Of a stretch of DNA of 64,000 nucleotides, positions 35,544 to 45,731 are shown piece after piece. The first letter of the stretch is position 1. The number at the start of each line of letters is the position of its first letter. The notes under the pieces are model-generated. The model ran no database searches and had not been told where the DNA came from. It saw nothing but the letters and a program-made list of their open reading frames with translations. Both the position numbers and the translations under genes were made by a program. This DNA is from DATFVJ01 sp963851085 (GTDB lineage Bacteria; Actinomycetota; Actinomycetes; Streptosporangiales; Streptosporangiaceae), in assembly GCA_963851085.1 (NCBI GenBank), contig CAWKNX010000012.1:57039-121038 (forward strand). Reading direction: 5' to 3'.

Positions 35544-36032
35544 GTGCCTGAGGCACGGTCAGGGGTGAACCATCGAGGAGAGTCCAGGGCGGCCGTCGCG
35601 CCCCAGCCGCCAGCAGGGCGTTCACCCCGCTGACCAATCGCCTGGCCCGCTCCGGCGAGATCATGCTCGCCAGCCCGGGATAGTGCGCCGCCGCGAGATC
35701 ACCGCGCCCGGCGCCGCACTGGCTCACCGCGGCAGCAGCGTCGGCATCATCCCGTCCGCTGACAGCGCTGCGGCCAGGCGCGCTTGATAGTACGCACGGT
35801 CTCGCGGGAAACGATCAGAGTAGCGAGCGCGACGCGATACAAAGACGCGGCGCGTCTGGGTGCGCCGAGTGCTGCGTAGGCCATGGCTTCATGAACACGC
35901 TGGAATTGAACGGCGCATCGTTCGCCGTCACGCTGTCGCGCAGCGCTGCCCGCCACGGCACCGCAGGACGCCGCCTATCAGGGCTGAGATCGCCAGGGCA
36001 GCGTAAGCGACGGCCGCAAGATTGAGGAGACC
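35544..36032. other. Region without a recognisable gene
   Basis: The minus strand has two helical open segments in different frames (ISPERARRLVSGVNALLAAG near 35640; VHEAMAYAALGAPRRAASLY near 35880), possibly the decayed end of a helical-repeat regulator. Nothing firmer can be said. Confidence 0.3.
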
Positions 36033-36262
36033 ATGGTGACCGGTGACACGCCCGCACCGCCGTTCGGGATCAATCCGGGTACCGCTACGGCGGCCCGCAT
36101 GTACGACTACTGGCTGGGGGGTCACGACCATTTCGCCGCCGACCGGATCGCGGCGCTGGAGGTGGCGGCGGTCGCGCCCGAGGCGCCGGTGCTGGCGCGG
36201 CAGAACCGGGCGTTCCTCGGCCGCGCGGTCCGGTACCTGGCCGGGGAGGTGGGAATCGGCCA
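36033..36262 (+). pseudogene. SAV2177/DUF574 methyltransferase, N-terminal fragment
   Basis: Reads FGINPGTATAARMYDYWLGG then HDHFAADR and NRAFLGRAVRYLAGEVGIGQ, the conserved first 75 residues of the family. It then breaks off into sequence that belongs to the DUF6421-like fragment on the other strand. The remainder of the methyltransferase is absent. Confidence 0.8.
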
Positions 36263-36344
36263 GCCCGGCTGGGCACGGGATCGGCTCCACGCACAGACGG
36301 GTCCGGTGTGCAGCGCATGGTCTATGCGGCGGTGCCCGCGGCGT

Positions 36345-36599
36345 TGTGCTGCGGTCGATGCCGCGGCGCTTGGCGCGCTTGTGCCTGAGGCCGCCGTCGC
36401 CGCGGAGAACCCGCCTGTTTCCCGGGGGGCGGTCGATGCGGGCCAGGATGTCGGTCTCGGTCGGTGCCTTCGCCTCGAACTCCCACCCGATCACCGCGAT
36501 GAACTGATCGAGCGTCTCCAGGACCGGGAAGTCCAGGTCGCCAAAGAGATTCGCCGGGAACACCAGACGGCCGTGTCGGTTGACCGCGAACGGTTTCAC
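36345..36599 (-). pseudogene. DUF6421-like protein, N-terminal fragment
   Basis: The minus strand starts MKPFAVNRHGRLVFPANLFG, then LDFPVLETLDQFIAVIGWEF, the conserved beginning of a large actinobacterial DUF6421-type protein. After about 80 residues similarity ends. It faces the methyltransferase fragment tail to tail, so two unrelated gene starts have been joined at their truncated ends. Confidence 0.55.
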
Positions 36600-36939
36600 G
36601 CGTCACCTTCCGGATCGAACGTCCCCTGACCCACTGACGACCGTCTGCCGCCGAATTCCCCGATCGCCACTGCCACCCCGTGGCGGCCGCGGCCGCCGTG
36701 CCCGAGCTGCGGGTCGCCGACCTGGACCAGCCCCGCGTCGCGCTCCTCGACGAATAACCGGCACCACCCCCACCACCAACTCAGCGCAGCCGTAACGGTT
36801 GATCAGCCGCTCGTGGGCAATGAGACCGACGCGGTCACCGCCAGTCCGGCGATCGCCGGCACGCCTAATCGCGTGGGCCAACCCTGCCGACCTCAAACTC
36901 CCGCCCACCACGGCGGCCAACTGGTCCCCGCGGCCCTCG
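36600..36939. other. Region without a recognisable gene
   Basis: Only short frames. A plus segment PELRVADLDQPRVALLDE near 36700 does not extend. Nothing else seen. Confidence 0.3.
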
Positions 36940-37256
36940 CCATCTCGCCTGCAGCGACGGGACGGTCGGGCTGATCTGGCATGACCTGCGCAACGACCGG
37001 CCGGGTGACGCGGCCCTGACCGCTGATGTCTGGTTCGCCCAGTCCGGGACCGCGGCGGGTCCTGGCGGCAGGGCCATGTTGCCGGGCCCCTTCGACCTGC
37101 GCACCGCGCTTCCCGACGTCAACTACGTCGGCGAATACCCAAGGGCTGGCACCGCTGCGCGGCCACGGCTTCGCCGCGATCTTTGCGGTAGCAGGGCCGC
37201 TGGGCAAGGACGGGCCGACCGATATCGTGTTCGCCCGGATCGGGCCGGGCCGCTAG
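36940..37256 (+). pseudogene. Sialidase-like (BNR) protein, C-terminal fragment with frameshift
   Basis: One frame reads GTVGLIWHDLRNDRPGDAAL then TADVWFAQSG and GPFDLRTALPDVNYVGEY; after about 37140 another frame continues QGLAPLRGHGFAAIFAVAGP and stops at 37256. The D-R-N-D and DVWFAxS pattern is that of BNR-repeat exo-sialidase-like proteins. The N-terminal blades are missing. Confidence 0.55.
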
Positions 37257-37509
37257 ACACCCCACCATCGCCCGTGAACACGCTGCGCCGGGGAGGGGTG
37301 GCGGCAACCCAGCAGCCAAGCCCCGGCACACGCCCCCAGCCGATACCAGCCAGAGCGGGCCGCTGCGGCACCAGGCGCCGGGCGGTGGTGATGACGGCAC
37401 GCCGGCGGGCGCGCGGCGCTGCGCGAGGGTCCCAGTCCTGGCGGCCCAGGCTTTGGCTTGCAGGCAGCCGGGAATGGAGTCATGCAGTTACCCAGAAAAG
37501 GAGCGACTG

Positions 37510-38142
37510 ATGGAACAGGTGAGTTATCCGGTTCAGTTCTCGGTCGACTATCCCGACCGGCCGCTCGACCGGCTGACGACGTTCTTCCGCCTCTTCGTGA
37601 CCATCCCGATCGCGATCGTGCTGGGCGCCGTGTCCGGCGGGACCTGGCAGTGGACAGATCCGAACGGCACCACGGTGGTGGCCGCCGGGGCTGGCGGCCT
37701 GCTGTTCTTCGCCCCGCTGCTCATGATCTTGTTCCGGCAGAAGTACCCACGGTGGTGGTTCGACTGGAACCTCGAGTTGCAGCGGTTCGGCAACCGGGTC
37801 GTGACCTACCTGGCCCTGATGGGTGACCGCTACCCGTCCACCGACGACCACCAGTCGGTTCACCTGGACTACCCCTACCCGGACGCGGCCCGCGATCTCA
37901 ACCGGTGGCTGCCCATCGTGAAGTGGCTCCTGGCCATCCCGCACTATGTGGCGCTGGTCTTTCTCGACATCGTGGCGATCGTGATCGTGATCGTGGCCTG
38001 GTTGGCCATCCTGTTCACCGGCCGGTACCCCCAAGGCATGTTCGGCTTCGTCGAGGGTGTCATCCGCTGGCACAACCGGGTGCTCGCCTACGCTTTCACC
38101 CTCGTCACCGACCGGTACCCGCCCTTCCGACTGGCGCCCTGA
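37510..38142 (+). CDS. DUF4389 membrane protein
   Basis: 210 residues starting at ATG 37510 after AAAGGAG. Helices are visible at about 22-45, 50-72 and 130-165 (LLAIPHYVALVFLDIVAIVI). The DUF4389 hallmarks are YPDRPLDRLTTFFRLFVTIP near the N-terminus, RYPRWWFDWN-like, and a repeat ending RYPPFRL. The family is common in actinobacteria and its role is unknown. Monocistronic. Confidence 0.85.
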   Translation: MEQVSYPVQFSVDYPDRPLDRLTTFFRLFVTIPIAIVLGAVSGGTWQWTDPNGTTVVAAGAGGLLFFAPLLMILFRQKYPRWWFDWNLELQRFGNRVVTYLALMGDRYPSTDDHQSVHLDYPYPDAARDLNRWLPIVKWLLAIPHYVALVFLDIVAIVIVIVAWLAILFTGRYPQGMFGFVEGVIRWHNRVLAYAFTLVTDRYPPFRLAP

Positions 38143-38446
38143 GCACGCGGTGCCATATACACGTGGGGCATTTATGTCCTGGTCACGGCCGCGCTTGTTG
38201 CGGCCGGGGAGGAACATCGTGGGGAGCAGTATCAGCCCGGCGAAGGCCGACTCACTAGAAGGTGGCGTGAGCCCGCGCAATCCGGGTCGCCAGCCCGCCT
38301 GCGACCCACCAGGGTGAGCCCCATGCCGGCACCCAGCCAACCGGCCGAGGCCTTCGCGTAGCGCGACATCCTCACGGTCGAGTGACGCAAAACGTCTCAC
38401 TCAGAGCGTCCGCGCACAGCAGTCGCTGGTGCTGGCAGGCCCTACT

Positions 38447-38873
38447 TAGTGATCGACAGGGCATGCCAGCAGGTGCCCGCCGGGGGAGAACGACAGGGCG
38501 GTAACGTCGCCGGCCTGGCCGGTCAGGGTGGATGCGCGTGGCGCGGGCCGGGTCGGCGACGTCCCACAAGATCACCATGCCGTTGTCGGTGGTCGCCAGG
38601 AGGCGCCCGTGCGGCGAGAACGCCGGGTCTGCCCCCATCGGACCGACCGGACCTCCACCCAGGGCGGTGCCGATCACGGCCACGGTGCTGCGCCCGTCCG
38701 GCGAGAACGCCACCCCGAAGATCCCCTGGCTCAGCGGGCATCGGCGGCCCGTGCTCCTCGCTCCACCACCCCGCGATCCACCATCCGCCCACGAGCACCA
38801 TGATCGCCGCGATACCGGCACCCGCGACGGCCAGGACATCCTTGTACCGGCCGATCATGGCGAGCCCCTCCAT
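38447..38873 (-). pseudogene. Membrane-anchored WD40 protein fragment, frameshifted
   Basis: Starts MEGLAMIGRYKDVLAVAGAG, with a transmembrane helix (IAAIMVLVGGWWIAGWW); a second frame gives IFGVAFSPDGRSTVAVIG and LLATTDNGMVILWDVADPAR; a third ends GDVTALSFSPGGHLLACPVD, stop 38447. These are N-terminal anchor plus one or two beta-propeller blades. At least two frameshifts and lack of further blades show decay. Confidence 0.65.
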
Positions 38874-38887
38874 CCGGTAGGCCGGGT

Positions 38888-39404
38888 CGGCTTCCCGGCC
38901 GACCACCGGGCCGCCCGGTTCGACGAGGCGCTGCAGATCATCGGGCCGCTGCTGCGCGGCGAGCGGCTGACCTTCGCCGGCCGCTACCACCAGATCCGCG
39001 ACGCGGTGCTGCTCCCGCCGCCGGACCGGCCGATCCCGATCCTGGTGGCCGGCAACCGCCCGCGGATGCTGCGGCTGACCGCACGCTACGCCGATGCCTG
39101 GAACACCGCCTGGTTCGGGCTACCCGACATGTGGCTGGGCCAGCGGCTGGCCGGCCTGCACGCGGCGCTGCAGGCCGAAAACCGCGACCCGGCCACGCTG
39201 CGCCGCACCGTCGGCATGGACTGCGAGCTGGCTGATCCCGGCCAGACCGGCGGCGGGTCGTTCGCCGGCCCCGCCGGCGAGCTGGCCCGCGCGATCGACG
39301 CGTACGAACGGCTCGGCATCGACGACCTCATCGTCCGTCTCCAACCGAGCACCCAGCCGGCATTGGACCGGCTGGCCCGCGCCATACAGATTCGCGGCCA
39401 TTGA
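38888..39404 (+). pseudogene. LLM-class (luciferase-like) flavin oxidoreductase, C-terminal fragment
   Basis: The frame reads EALQIIGPLLRGERLTFAGR, then PPDRPIPILVAGNRPRMLRL and RYADAWNTAWFG, typical of F420/FMN-dependent luciferase-like monooxygenases, and ends normally at 39404. The first half of the barrel is missing and the WD40 scrap lies immediately before. No proper start was seen. Confidence 0.7.
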
Positions 39405-39429
39405 CTCCCGGCCCGGCTCCGCTGGGGGC

Positions 39430-39745
39430 TTCCCCGGGGGGTGCCAGAAGGTGCGCCCGTCGTGCTGGAACGAGTCGAGCCGGTCACACACCTGCTGCAG
39501 GCCGGCGCGCACGCCGGTGAGGGTGAGCGTCGCCCAGTAGGCGAGGTCCCGTTCGGCCGCCGGGCCGTGCCCGGTGAAGTAGCGCAGGGCGAGCTCGGCC
39601 AGGGCCTCGGTCCGCCCTGGCCGGCGTGGTGTCGGCGCGCGTTCGTCCATGAGCGCGTCGGTGTGCTCGCCGTCGTCGACTCGTCCGCTGCAGATCAGCC
39701 CGTCCACCTCGGCGTGGGCCAGCAGGATCATCAGCATCTGCCCGC
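39430..39745 (-). pseudogene. Winged-helix (AlkZ-like) protein fragment
   Basis: Reads LMILLAHAEVDGLICSGRVD, then LAELALRYFTGHGPAAERDL and AYWATLTLTGVRAGLQ, the middle of actinobacterial winged-helix DNA-binding domain proteins of the AlkZ/YcaQ class. It has no own start: the frame is joined in phase to an integrase remnant upstream. The C-terminal beta domain is missing. Confidence 0.6.
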
Positions 39746-40248
39746 TGCCCCGGATACCGCGGTCGCAGCTGGCCAGCAGCGCGGCCACCCGCCCGGGCTC
39801 CAGCGCCCGGGGCAGCCCGGCCAGCCGCCAGCTGGCCACCGCCGGCACCGCCTGCCCCAGCGGCTCGCCGACCAGGCCGCGCTCGGTTTACCAGATAATG
39901 CTGGTAGCGGCGCACCAGCGCCTCGGCGGGCATCACCGGGGCCGGCTCCGGCAGCGGGGCCGCGCCCAGCCGCCGCAGGTAACCCAGCAGCGGCACCAGC
40001 GCCTTGGGGGACAGCCACAGCACGCAGCCTTCAGCGCGCCTGGCAGCCAGGAACGCCTCCGTCACGGGCGGGGCAAGCCCCGCCACATCCAGCCGCCCAG
40101 CACCCATCCACCGGCTCAAATGAGCCATCAGCTGGAACTGGTTCGCCGCCGCGTTGGGACGGTAGCCAAGCCTCGACGGCTCCGCCGCGAAACCCCCCGC
40201 AAACGCTGCGAGCGGCCCGGTCACCCGGACACGCGAAGGATCACCCAT
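39746..40248 (-). pseudogene. Tyrosine recombinase, N-terminal fragment with frameshift
   Basis: From ATG 40248: GPLAAFAGGFAAEPSRLGYR, NQFQLMAHLSRWM, then SPKALVPLLGYLRRLGAAPL. A single-base shift near 39890 moves to the frame reading AVPAVASWRLAGLPRALEPG and VAALLASCDRGIRGSG, where the catalytic domain should begin, and at that point the AlkZ-like fragment takes over. This is the N-terminal part of an actinobacterial transposon/phage integrase. Confidence 0.6.
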
Positions 40249-40318
40249 GATCGGGTGGTCAGGCTTTCACGTGCGCGCCCGGGAGCGGGCGGCTGCCGGC
40301 ACCGCGCCCTGACTGCCG

Positions 40319-40489
40319 CTAGCCCCGGCGGCGGCGCTTGGACAGCAGTGACACAACGATGAAGACGGCGGCCGCGATCAACACGATGATGACGAACGTT
40401 TTGAGCATTGCGAAGATCGAGCCGATGGCCATGAAGACGAGCCATATGGCGAGAACCGCGCCGAGGGTTGTCCATATCATCCGGCCCAT
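40319..40489 (-). CDS. Small two-helix membrane protein
   Basis: 56 residues from ATG 40489 (MGRMIWTTLGAVLAIWLVFM). Two hydrophobic helices are seen (about 5-22 and 28-47: TFVIIVLIAAAVFIVVSLL), then a KRRRRG tail that keeps the C-terminus inside. ATG 40522 would add 11 residues. Similar small proteins are common in actinobacteria and their role is unknown. Confidence 0.65.
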   Translation of the reverse strand: MGRMIWTTLGAVLAIWLVFMAIGSIFAMLKTFVIIVLIAAAVFIVVSLLSKRRRRG

Positions 40490-40857
40490 GTGCCCAGGAT
40501 ATTCGCTCCGGCGGGCGGTCATGCTGGCCAGGGGAACCCAGCGCGCTGACGGCTAGGTGATCTACGGCACCGGCCGGTGCCGGTGTATCTGCCGGGGAAT
40601 ACCTAAACGGCGGTGACCGATCGTGACCACAGATGTGATCACGAACCGCCGTTATGCCCGCGATCACTAAGGTTAACGGCATCACGATCGATCGCCAGAG
40701 CTGGCCGTTCTGCGCGCTTCCGAACGCGGGGCGGCGAGAGGGCCGACTGACTCGTGATCGCGGTCATCGAGCCTATTTGGGCTCTGGCGGCCCTGCTGGG
40801 CAACGTGCTCAGTGCCCGTGAGGTCTACTCGGTCGCGTCTGGGCGCGGGTGAGCGCG
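40490..40857. other. Intergenic region without recognisable gene
   Basis: No supported gene. A 32-codon plus frame from GTG 40754 (IAVIEPIWALAALLGNVLSA) could be a scrap of a membrane protein. An imperfect repeat of GTGATCACGA/GTGATCGCGG type is present around 40636-40760. Confidence 0.35.
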
Positions 40858-41685
40858 CTAGCGGCGCACGGTATGCGCCGCCAGCTGGATGAACGCCGCT
40901 TCAGTAGCGGAGCCGGGAGCGGCGCAGTAAGCGATCAGGCGCTGGCCGGTCTCGGCGATGTGCAAGACCTGGCACTCGAACTCGAGCGGCCCGGCCTGCG
41001 GGTGGCTGACGCGCTTGAGCATCGGCCCGCGGACCTCGACCTCGTGCGCAGCCCACATCTCGGCGAATCGCGACGAGAGGGCGAGCATCTCGGTGACGAG
41101 GCTGTCGATCTCGGGATCGCCTGGGTAGCGGGCGTATCCGGCGCGCAGGTCGGCGACCGTGGACCTGGTGAAGTGAAGGAAGTGCTCGTCGCTCCAGATG
41201 GAGTCGGCCGGTGACCGGCGGAACGTCCAGCGGATCATGTTCCGGTCCGCGTGCCCGGCCAGGTTGCCGATGAAGTGGGTGGCGAGCTGGTTCCAGGCCA
41301 GGACGTTGTACGCGGCGTCGACCACATACGCGGGCGTGGCGGGCATGCTGTCCAGGAGGTGCCTGATGCCCGGCGTGATCTCGCGGCTCGGCCGCGCCGG
41401 CTGCGGCGGGGCCTCGCCGGCCATCCGGAACAGGTACTCCCGCTCGTCGGCGGTCAGCATCAGCGCCCGGGCCAGCGCGGACAGCACCTGCCGCGACGGG
41501 TGCGGTCCCCGGCCTTGCTCCAGCCGTATGTAATAGTCGACGGACATCCCGGCGAGCTGGGCGACTTCCTGGCGGCGCAGCCCCGGCGTCCGCCGCCGCC
41601 CCATCTCGGGCAGCCCGGCGTCCTGCGGGGAAACCCGGGCGCGCCTGGCCCGCAGGAACCCCGCCAGCTCGGCACGGTTTCTCAT
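40858..41685 (-). CDS. XRE-family regulator with MmyB-like ligand domain
   Basis: 275 residues. The HTH is RRTPGLRRQEVAQLAGMSVD, then YYIRLEQGRGPHPSRQVLSA. The C-terminal half (about 105-265) is the MmyB-like PAS-type domain with VVDAAYNVLAWNQLA and the terminal VLHIAETGQRLIAY. This class in actinobacteria typically controls a divergent oxidoreductase gene. The SDR gene starts 160 bp away in the other direction, which supports that pairing. Confidence 0.9.
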   Translation of the reverse strand: MRNRAELAGFLRARRARVSPQDAGLPEMGRRRTPGLRRQEVAQLAGMSVDYYIRLEQGRGPHPSRQVLSALARALMLTADEREYLFRMAGEAPPQPARPSREITPGIRHLLDSMPATPAYVVDAAYNVLAWNQLATHFIGNLAGHADRNMIRWTFRRSPADSIWSDEHFLHFTRSTVADLRAGYARYPGDPEIDSLVTEMLALSSRFAEMWAAHEVEVRGPMLKRVSHPQAGPLEFECQVLHIAETGQRLIAYCAAPGSATEAAFIQLAAHTVRR

Positions 41686-41846
41686 GCTCGCGGAATTTGC
41701 TCTGCGGCGGGGGGTGAAGCGGGGTCGTCCCCCGGGCTAGCAGTGTTCATGGCCTCCAGCTTGCCACCTGCCGAAAACCGCAAGGTGGTACCGCCAGTCC
41801 CAGGCTCCGCCGGTCTCTGCCGCCCCGGCACAGCCACCGTAGCGTG

Positions 41847-42614
41847 ATGGGCATGACAACGAAGATCGCCCTCATTACCGGGGCCAACAAGGGAATCGGG
41901 TTCGAGACCGCGCGCCAGCTCGGCTCCCAGGGCATGACCGTGCTGGTCGGCGCACGCGACGAGGAACGAGGCCGTGAGGCCGGGCGTGCCCTGCGCGATG
42001 GCGGCGCGGACGCCCATTTCGTCCAGCTCGATGTCACCGACGCCAAGTCGGTCCAACGGGCGGCTGAGTGGATCGAAGCGGAATACGGCCGCCTGGACAT
42101 CCTGGTCAATAACGCCGGCACCGCGAGCGTCGCACGCCGGGGCGGCCCGCCGAGCCAGACGTCGCTCGATGATATGTGGGCAGTTTACGAGATCAACGTC
42201 TTCGGCGTGGTCGCCGTGACCAACGCAATGCTGCCGCTGCTGCGCCGCGCTGCAGCCGCGCGGATCGTCAACGTGTCCAGCGAGGTCGGCTCGATCACCT
42301 CACAGACTGACCCAGCGGGCCCGCTCAGCCAGATGCCGGCCTCCGCGCAGTATCCGTCGTCCAAGGCCGCGCTCAACATGCTCACCGCCATGTACGCCAA
42401 GGAACTCCGGGACACACCGATCAAGGTCAATGCCGCCAACCCCGGTTACACCGCCACGGACTTCAACGATCACCGCGGATTCCGTTCGGCCGCGGAAGGA
42501 GCGGAGCCCAGCGTGTACCTCGCCACCTTGCCGGACGACGGCCCTAGTGGAATTCTTTGGGGCTACGTATGGACCACCGACGGCGAAGGCGGCTACGGCA
42601 GGCTGGCCTGGTAG
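41847..42614 (+). CDS. Short-chain dehydrogenase/reductase
   Basis: Classical SDR, about 255 residues. The NAD(P) site is TGANKGIG, NNAG comes at about 90, the catalytic Ser is in VNVSSEVG, and the Tyr-Lys pair is in YPSSKAAL. Asn at INVFG completes the tetrad. ATG 41847 and ATG 41853 (MTTKIALITG) are both possible starts. NADPH use is likely from ARDEER after strand 2. It is divergent from an XRE/MmyB regulator, its probable repressor. The substrate is unknown. Confidence 0.9.
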   Translation: MGMTTKIALITGANKGIGFETARQLGSQGMTVLVGARDEERGREAGRALRDGGADAHFVQLDVTDAKSVQRAAEWIEAEYGRLDILVNNAGTASVARRGGPPSQTSLDDMWAVYEINVFGVVAVTNAMLPLLRRAAAARIVNVSSEVGSITSQTDPAGPLSQMPASAQYPSSKAALNMLTAMYAKELRDTPIKVNAANPGYTATDFNDHRGFRSAAEGAEPSVYLATLPDDGPSGILWGYVWTTDGEGGYGRLAW

Positions 42615-42741
42615 GCGTCCCGGGGCCCGTTGATGCAATCTAGGGCCCCCGCCCAGCCGGGCGGGCACCCCGGCGGTCGGCCGCAGACGCGGTGGATCTG
42701 GCGTGGGGAACCGGCTGGGCGCTGGCGCTGTCTAAGCCAGT

Positions 42742-42987
42742 ATGGCCGGGCGGCGAAGGCGAGCCGGATTGGCGGTAGCGGCCGTGGCCCTGCTGCTCGG
42801 CGCGGTCAGCAGTTGCGGCTCGGGAGCCGCCGTCAGCTGGGGAAGAGTGCAGGGTCCGGCCTTCGTCAGCTCTGATGGCCGGATCCTGCCGTCGCCGGGT
42901 ATGACAGAGGGTGCGGCGCCACCTTCACGCTGGTGGCTCACCAGCCGCTGCTGCGGCATCCGCCTGGCGCAAGATGGGCTTATCTAA
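42742..42987 (+). pseudogene. Lipoprotein N-terminal fragment
   Basis: From ATG 42742 a signal peptide RAGLAVAAVALLLGAVSSCG with lipobox AVSSC, then AFVSSDGRILPSPGMTEG. Right after this another frame is more protein-like (ATFTLVAHQPLL), suggesting a frameshift near 42910, and the protein stops early. Probably a truncated extracytoplasmic lipoprotein. Confidence 0.5.
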
Positions 42988-43136
42988 TCGGCCAGCGCGG
43001 ATCCGCCGCTGATCACCGCCCAGCTCGTCGCTATTGCGGGGACAGCATGACTGGCCGATAGCGGCCGGAAAATGGGTCGCTGTAGAGGTCCCCCGTCGGG
43101 CACCATGGCCAGGCTGGTTGCTCGGAATGGGAACAG

Positions 43137-44975
43137 ATGACTACGCCTGAACATAGTCGCGGCTCACCGGCCCGGAAACGGGCGGTGCTGCTCGCGCTGC
43201 GCTGCTACGGCCGCCAGATGGCCAGGCTCCGGCGCTTCACGGTGCCCGCGATGCTGCTGCCCGCGCTGGGGAACACCTGCATTTTCTACATCGCGCCGCT
43301 GATTGTCGCTCACCTGGTCGGCCGCTTGGCCGGCCAGGGGCCGGCCGGGATCGGCGCGGCGATGCCGTATGTGCTCGGCTTCGCAGGGGTGCTGTTTTTC
43401 GCCGAGATCGTGTGGCGGATCGGCATTCACTGCCTGAACCGCCTCGACGGCCGCGGAATCGAGAACCTCTACGTGATCGGCATGGACGAGCTGCTGGCGA
43501 AGGACGCGGCGTTCTTCCACGACAACTTCGCCGGTTCGCTGACCAAGCGGGTGCTGAGCTTCGCTTCCCGGTTCGAGGACTTCACCGACAATCTGGTGTT
43601 CAACATCGTCGGCAGCCTCGTGCCGCTGGTGTTCGCGTCGGTGGTGCTGTGGCGCTACGACCCGTTGCTCGTCGCCGGGCTCATCGGCCTGATCGTGATC
43701 ACCGGTGCCGGTATCGCACCGCTGATCCGCCGTCGTCAGAAGCTCGTCGACCAGCGCGAGGAAGCGATCGCGCGCGTGTCCGGGCACGTCGCCGACAGCC
43801 TGATGAACATGGACACGATCCGCGCGTTCGCTGCCGAGGACCGGGAGGCCGCCGAGCACAGATCGCGCGTCGCCGACCAGCGGCGGAAGTCGCTGAGGTC
43901 GTGGGACTACGGGAACCTGCGCATCGACGCGCTGGTCGCGCCGATGTCCGTGCTGACCAACGCGCTCGGTCTGCTGCTCGCGGTCGCACTCGGCGCAGGC
44001 CAGCACGGAATCGAGGCGATCATCGTGGCATTCACCTACTACTCCAACGCGACGCGGATCATGTTCGAGTTCAACCAGATCTACCGTCGTCTGGAGAGCT
44101 CGCTGACCGAAGCCGCGCAATTCACCGAGTTGCTGCTCACACCGCCGGCCGTGATCGACCCGATTGCGCCCGAGCCGCTGCGGCCGAAGGCGAGCGACGT
44201 CCGCTTCGAGCGCGTGACGTTCGCGCACGCGGGCGGACTGCCGTTGTTCACCGGCCTCGACCTCGCCGTGCCGAGCGGGACCAAGCTCGGCCTGGTCGGC
44301 CGATCAGGCGGTGGCAAGACCACGCTGACTCGCCTGCTCCTGCGGATGATGGACATCGACGATGGCCGGATCCTGATCGGCGGACAGGACATCACCAAGC
44401 TGCGCCAGTCGGATCTGCGCAGCCTGATCGCCTACGTGCCGCAGGACCCCGCGATGTTCCACCGGACGCTGCGCGACAACATCGCGTTCGCACGTCCGCA
44501 CGCGACCGACGCGGCGATCTACCAGGCGGCGCAAGCGGCGCACGTGACAGAGTTCGCCGACGCCCTGCCGGACGGATTCGACACGATGGTCGGCGAGCGT
44601 GGCGTGAAGCTGTCCGGCGGGCAGCGGCAGCGAGTCGCGCTGGCCCGGGCGATCCTGCGTGACGCGCCGATCCTGTTGCTCGACGAGGCGACCAGCGCGC
44701 TGGACTCGGAGAGCGAAATCCTTGTCCAGCAGGCGTTGTGGCGACTCATGGAGGGCCGGACCGCGCTCGTGGTCGCGCATCGGCTGAGCACAGTCGCGCG
44801 CATGGACCAGCTGGTCGTGCTCGACCGCGGCCAGATCGCCGAGAATGGCACGCACCAGGAGCTGCTGCGTCTCGACGGAACCTACGCCAGGCTGTGGCAA
44901 CACCAGTCCGGCGGCTTCCTGGACGACCACGCGACGACCGCGATGCTTGCCCAGGCCCCGAGGCGGAGCGCGTGA
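43137..44975 (+). CDS. ABC exporter, fused permease and ATPase
   Basis: 612 residues, one half of a type IV exporter (homodimer or heterodimer). The N-terminal six-helix domain spans about 35-330 (AMLLPALGNTCIFYIAPLIV). The ATPase carries Walker A GRSGGGKTT, Q-loop VPQDPAMF, signature LSGGQRQR, Walker B ILLLDEATSALD and switch VVAHRLSTVAR. All catalytic residues are present. There is no second exporter gene next door, so a homodimer is likely. Substrate unknown; relatives export lipids, drugs or peptides. AGATG-type spacing gives a weak ribosome site. Confidence 0.92.
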   Translation: MTTPEHSRGSPARKRAVLLALRCYGRQMARLRRFTVPAMLLPALGNTCIFYIAPLIVAHLVGRLAGQGPAGIGAAMPYVLGFAGVLFFAEIVWRIGIHCLNRLDGRGIENLYVIGMDELLAKDAAFFHDNFAGSLTKRVLSFASRFEDFTDNLVFNIVGSLVPLVFASVVLWRYDPLLVAGLIGLIVITGAGIAPLIRRRQKLVDQREEAIARVSGHVADSLMNMDTIRAFAAEDREAAEHRSRVADQRRKSLRSWDYGNLRIDALVAPMSVLTNALGLLLAVALGAGQHGIEAIIVAFTYYSNATRIMFEFNQIYRRLESSLTEAAQFTELLLTPPAVIDPIAPEPLRPKASDVRFERVTFAHAGGLPLFTGLDLAVPSGTKLGLVGRSGGGKTTLTRLLLRMMDIDDGRILIGGQDITKLRQSDLRSLIAYVPQDPAMFHRTLRDNIAFARPHATDAAIYQAAQAAHVTEFADALPDGFDTMVGERGVKLSGGQRQRVALARAILRDAPILLLDEATSALDSESEILVQQALWRLMEGRTALVVAHRLSTVARMDQLVVLDRGQIAENGTHQELLRLDGTYARLWQHQSGGFLDDHATTAMLAQAPRRSA

Positions 44976-45053
44976 GGATCCATGCCGCCGCCAGGCACGA
45001 GAGCACTTTCGGGCCGGGCGCACCGGCGGCATCGCCACCGTCACCCGGCAAGC

Positions 45054-45227
45054 TCAGCGACATCCCGCTGGCTGAGCTACTGTCCTTGCCCATGAGGCCG
45101 GTGGCTGCCGGGCGGCCAGCACATCGCTCTTGATGGATACGGCAACGAACAGCAGGCCCGTCAGCGCACCGGCGAGACCGGCCACGGCAACCCCGAAATC
45201 CCGCCACATGCCTGGCAGGTAACCCAC
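45054..45227 (-). pseudogene. Truncated membrane protein, N-terminal fragment
   Basis: GTG 45227 follows GGAGG at eight bases; the product reads MWRDFGVAVAGLAGALTGLL then FVAVSIKSDVLAA and stops after 57 residues. The N-terminus resembles a common actinobacterial family of four-helix membrane proteins of unknown function, of which the other helices are missing. Start and ribosome site intact, rest lost. Confidence 0.5.
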
Positions 45228-45731
45228 TGTCCGGCCTCCTGAACTCCGCGTGTACAGTGCGCCCCGGATCTCCCCATCCTTCTAGTCAGCCGGATCTTGC
45301 CAGGGAGATCACCATGCTGGCCAGCGGGCCGGGCATGTCCCGCCATGGCCCGGCCTCAGATAGCCGGCTCAAGACCACCGCACGCGAGTGGCCGAGGCTG
45401 CCCGGCCGCACCCGCCCCCACCGGCAGCGTGTCACGGACAGCACGCACCGCTCAGCGAACTCCCCGGCGCAGAGAACACCGTACCCTCAAGCGCCCGCAG
45501 CTTTCGCCCCGAACCGGGTGATCTGTATCTGTGGCACCCTCACCACCCGCCGGCCCGGTGGCCGCAAATATTCGGCGCTCGGGAGCGACTGGCTGTCCTG
45601 TGGCTCGGTCTTGCTGGGCACTGGCGGTGATCTGGCGTGCTCATCGCGGCCGTCTTAGCGTGAGGTTCCTGGCCGGTTACAGCGGCCTGACCACCCACGT
45701 GGCGTTCGCGTTGTGCCCGGGGCGTGGTCTT

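Noticed and set aside
43164..44228. 354-codon minus-strand frame
   Set aside because: Antisense to the ABC exporter; a shadow of the real gene.
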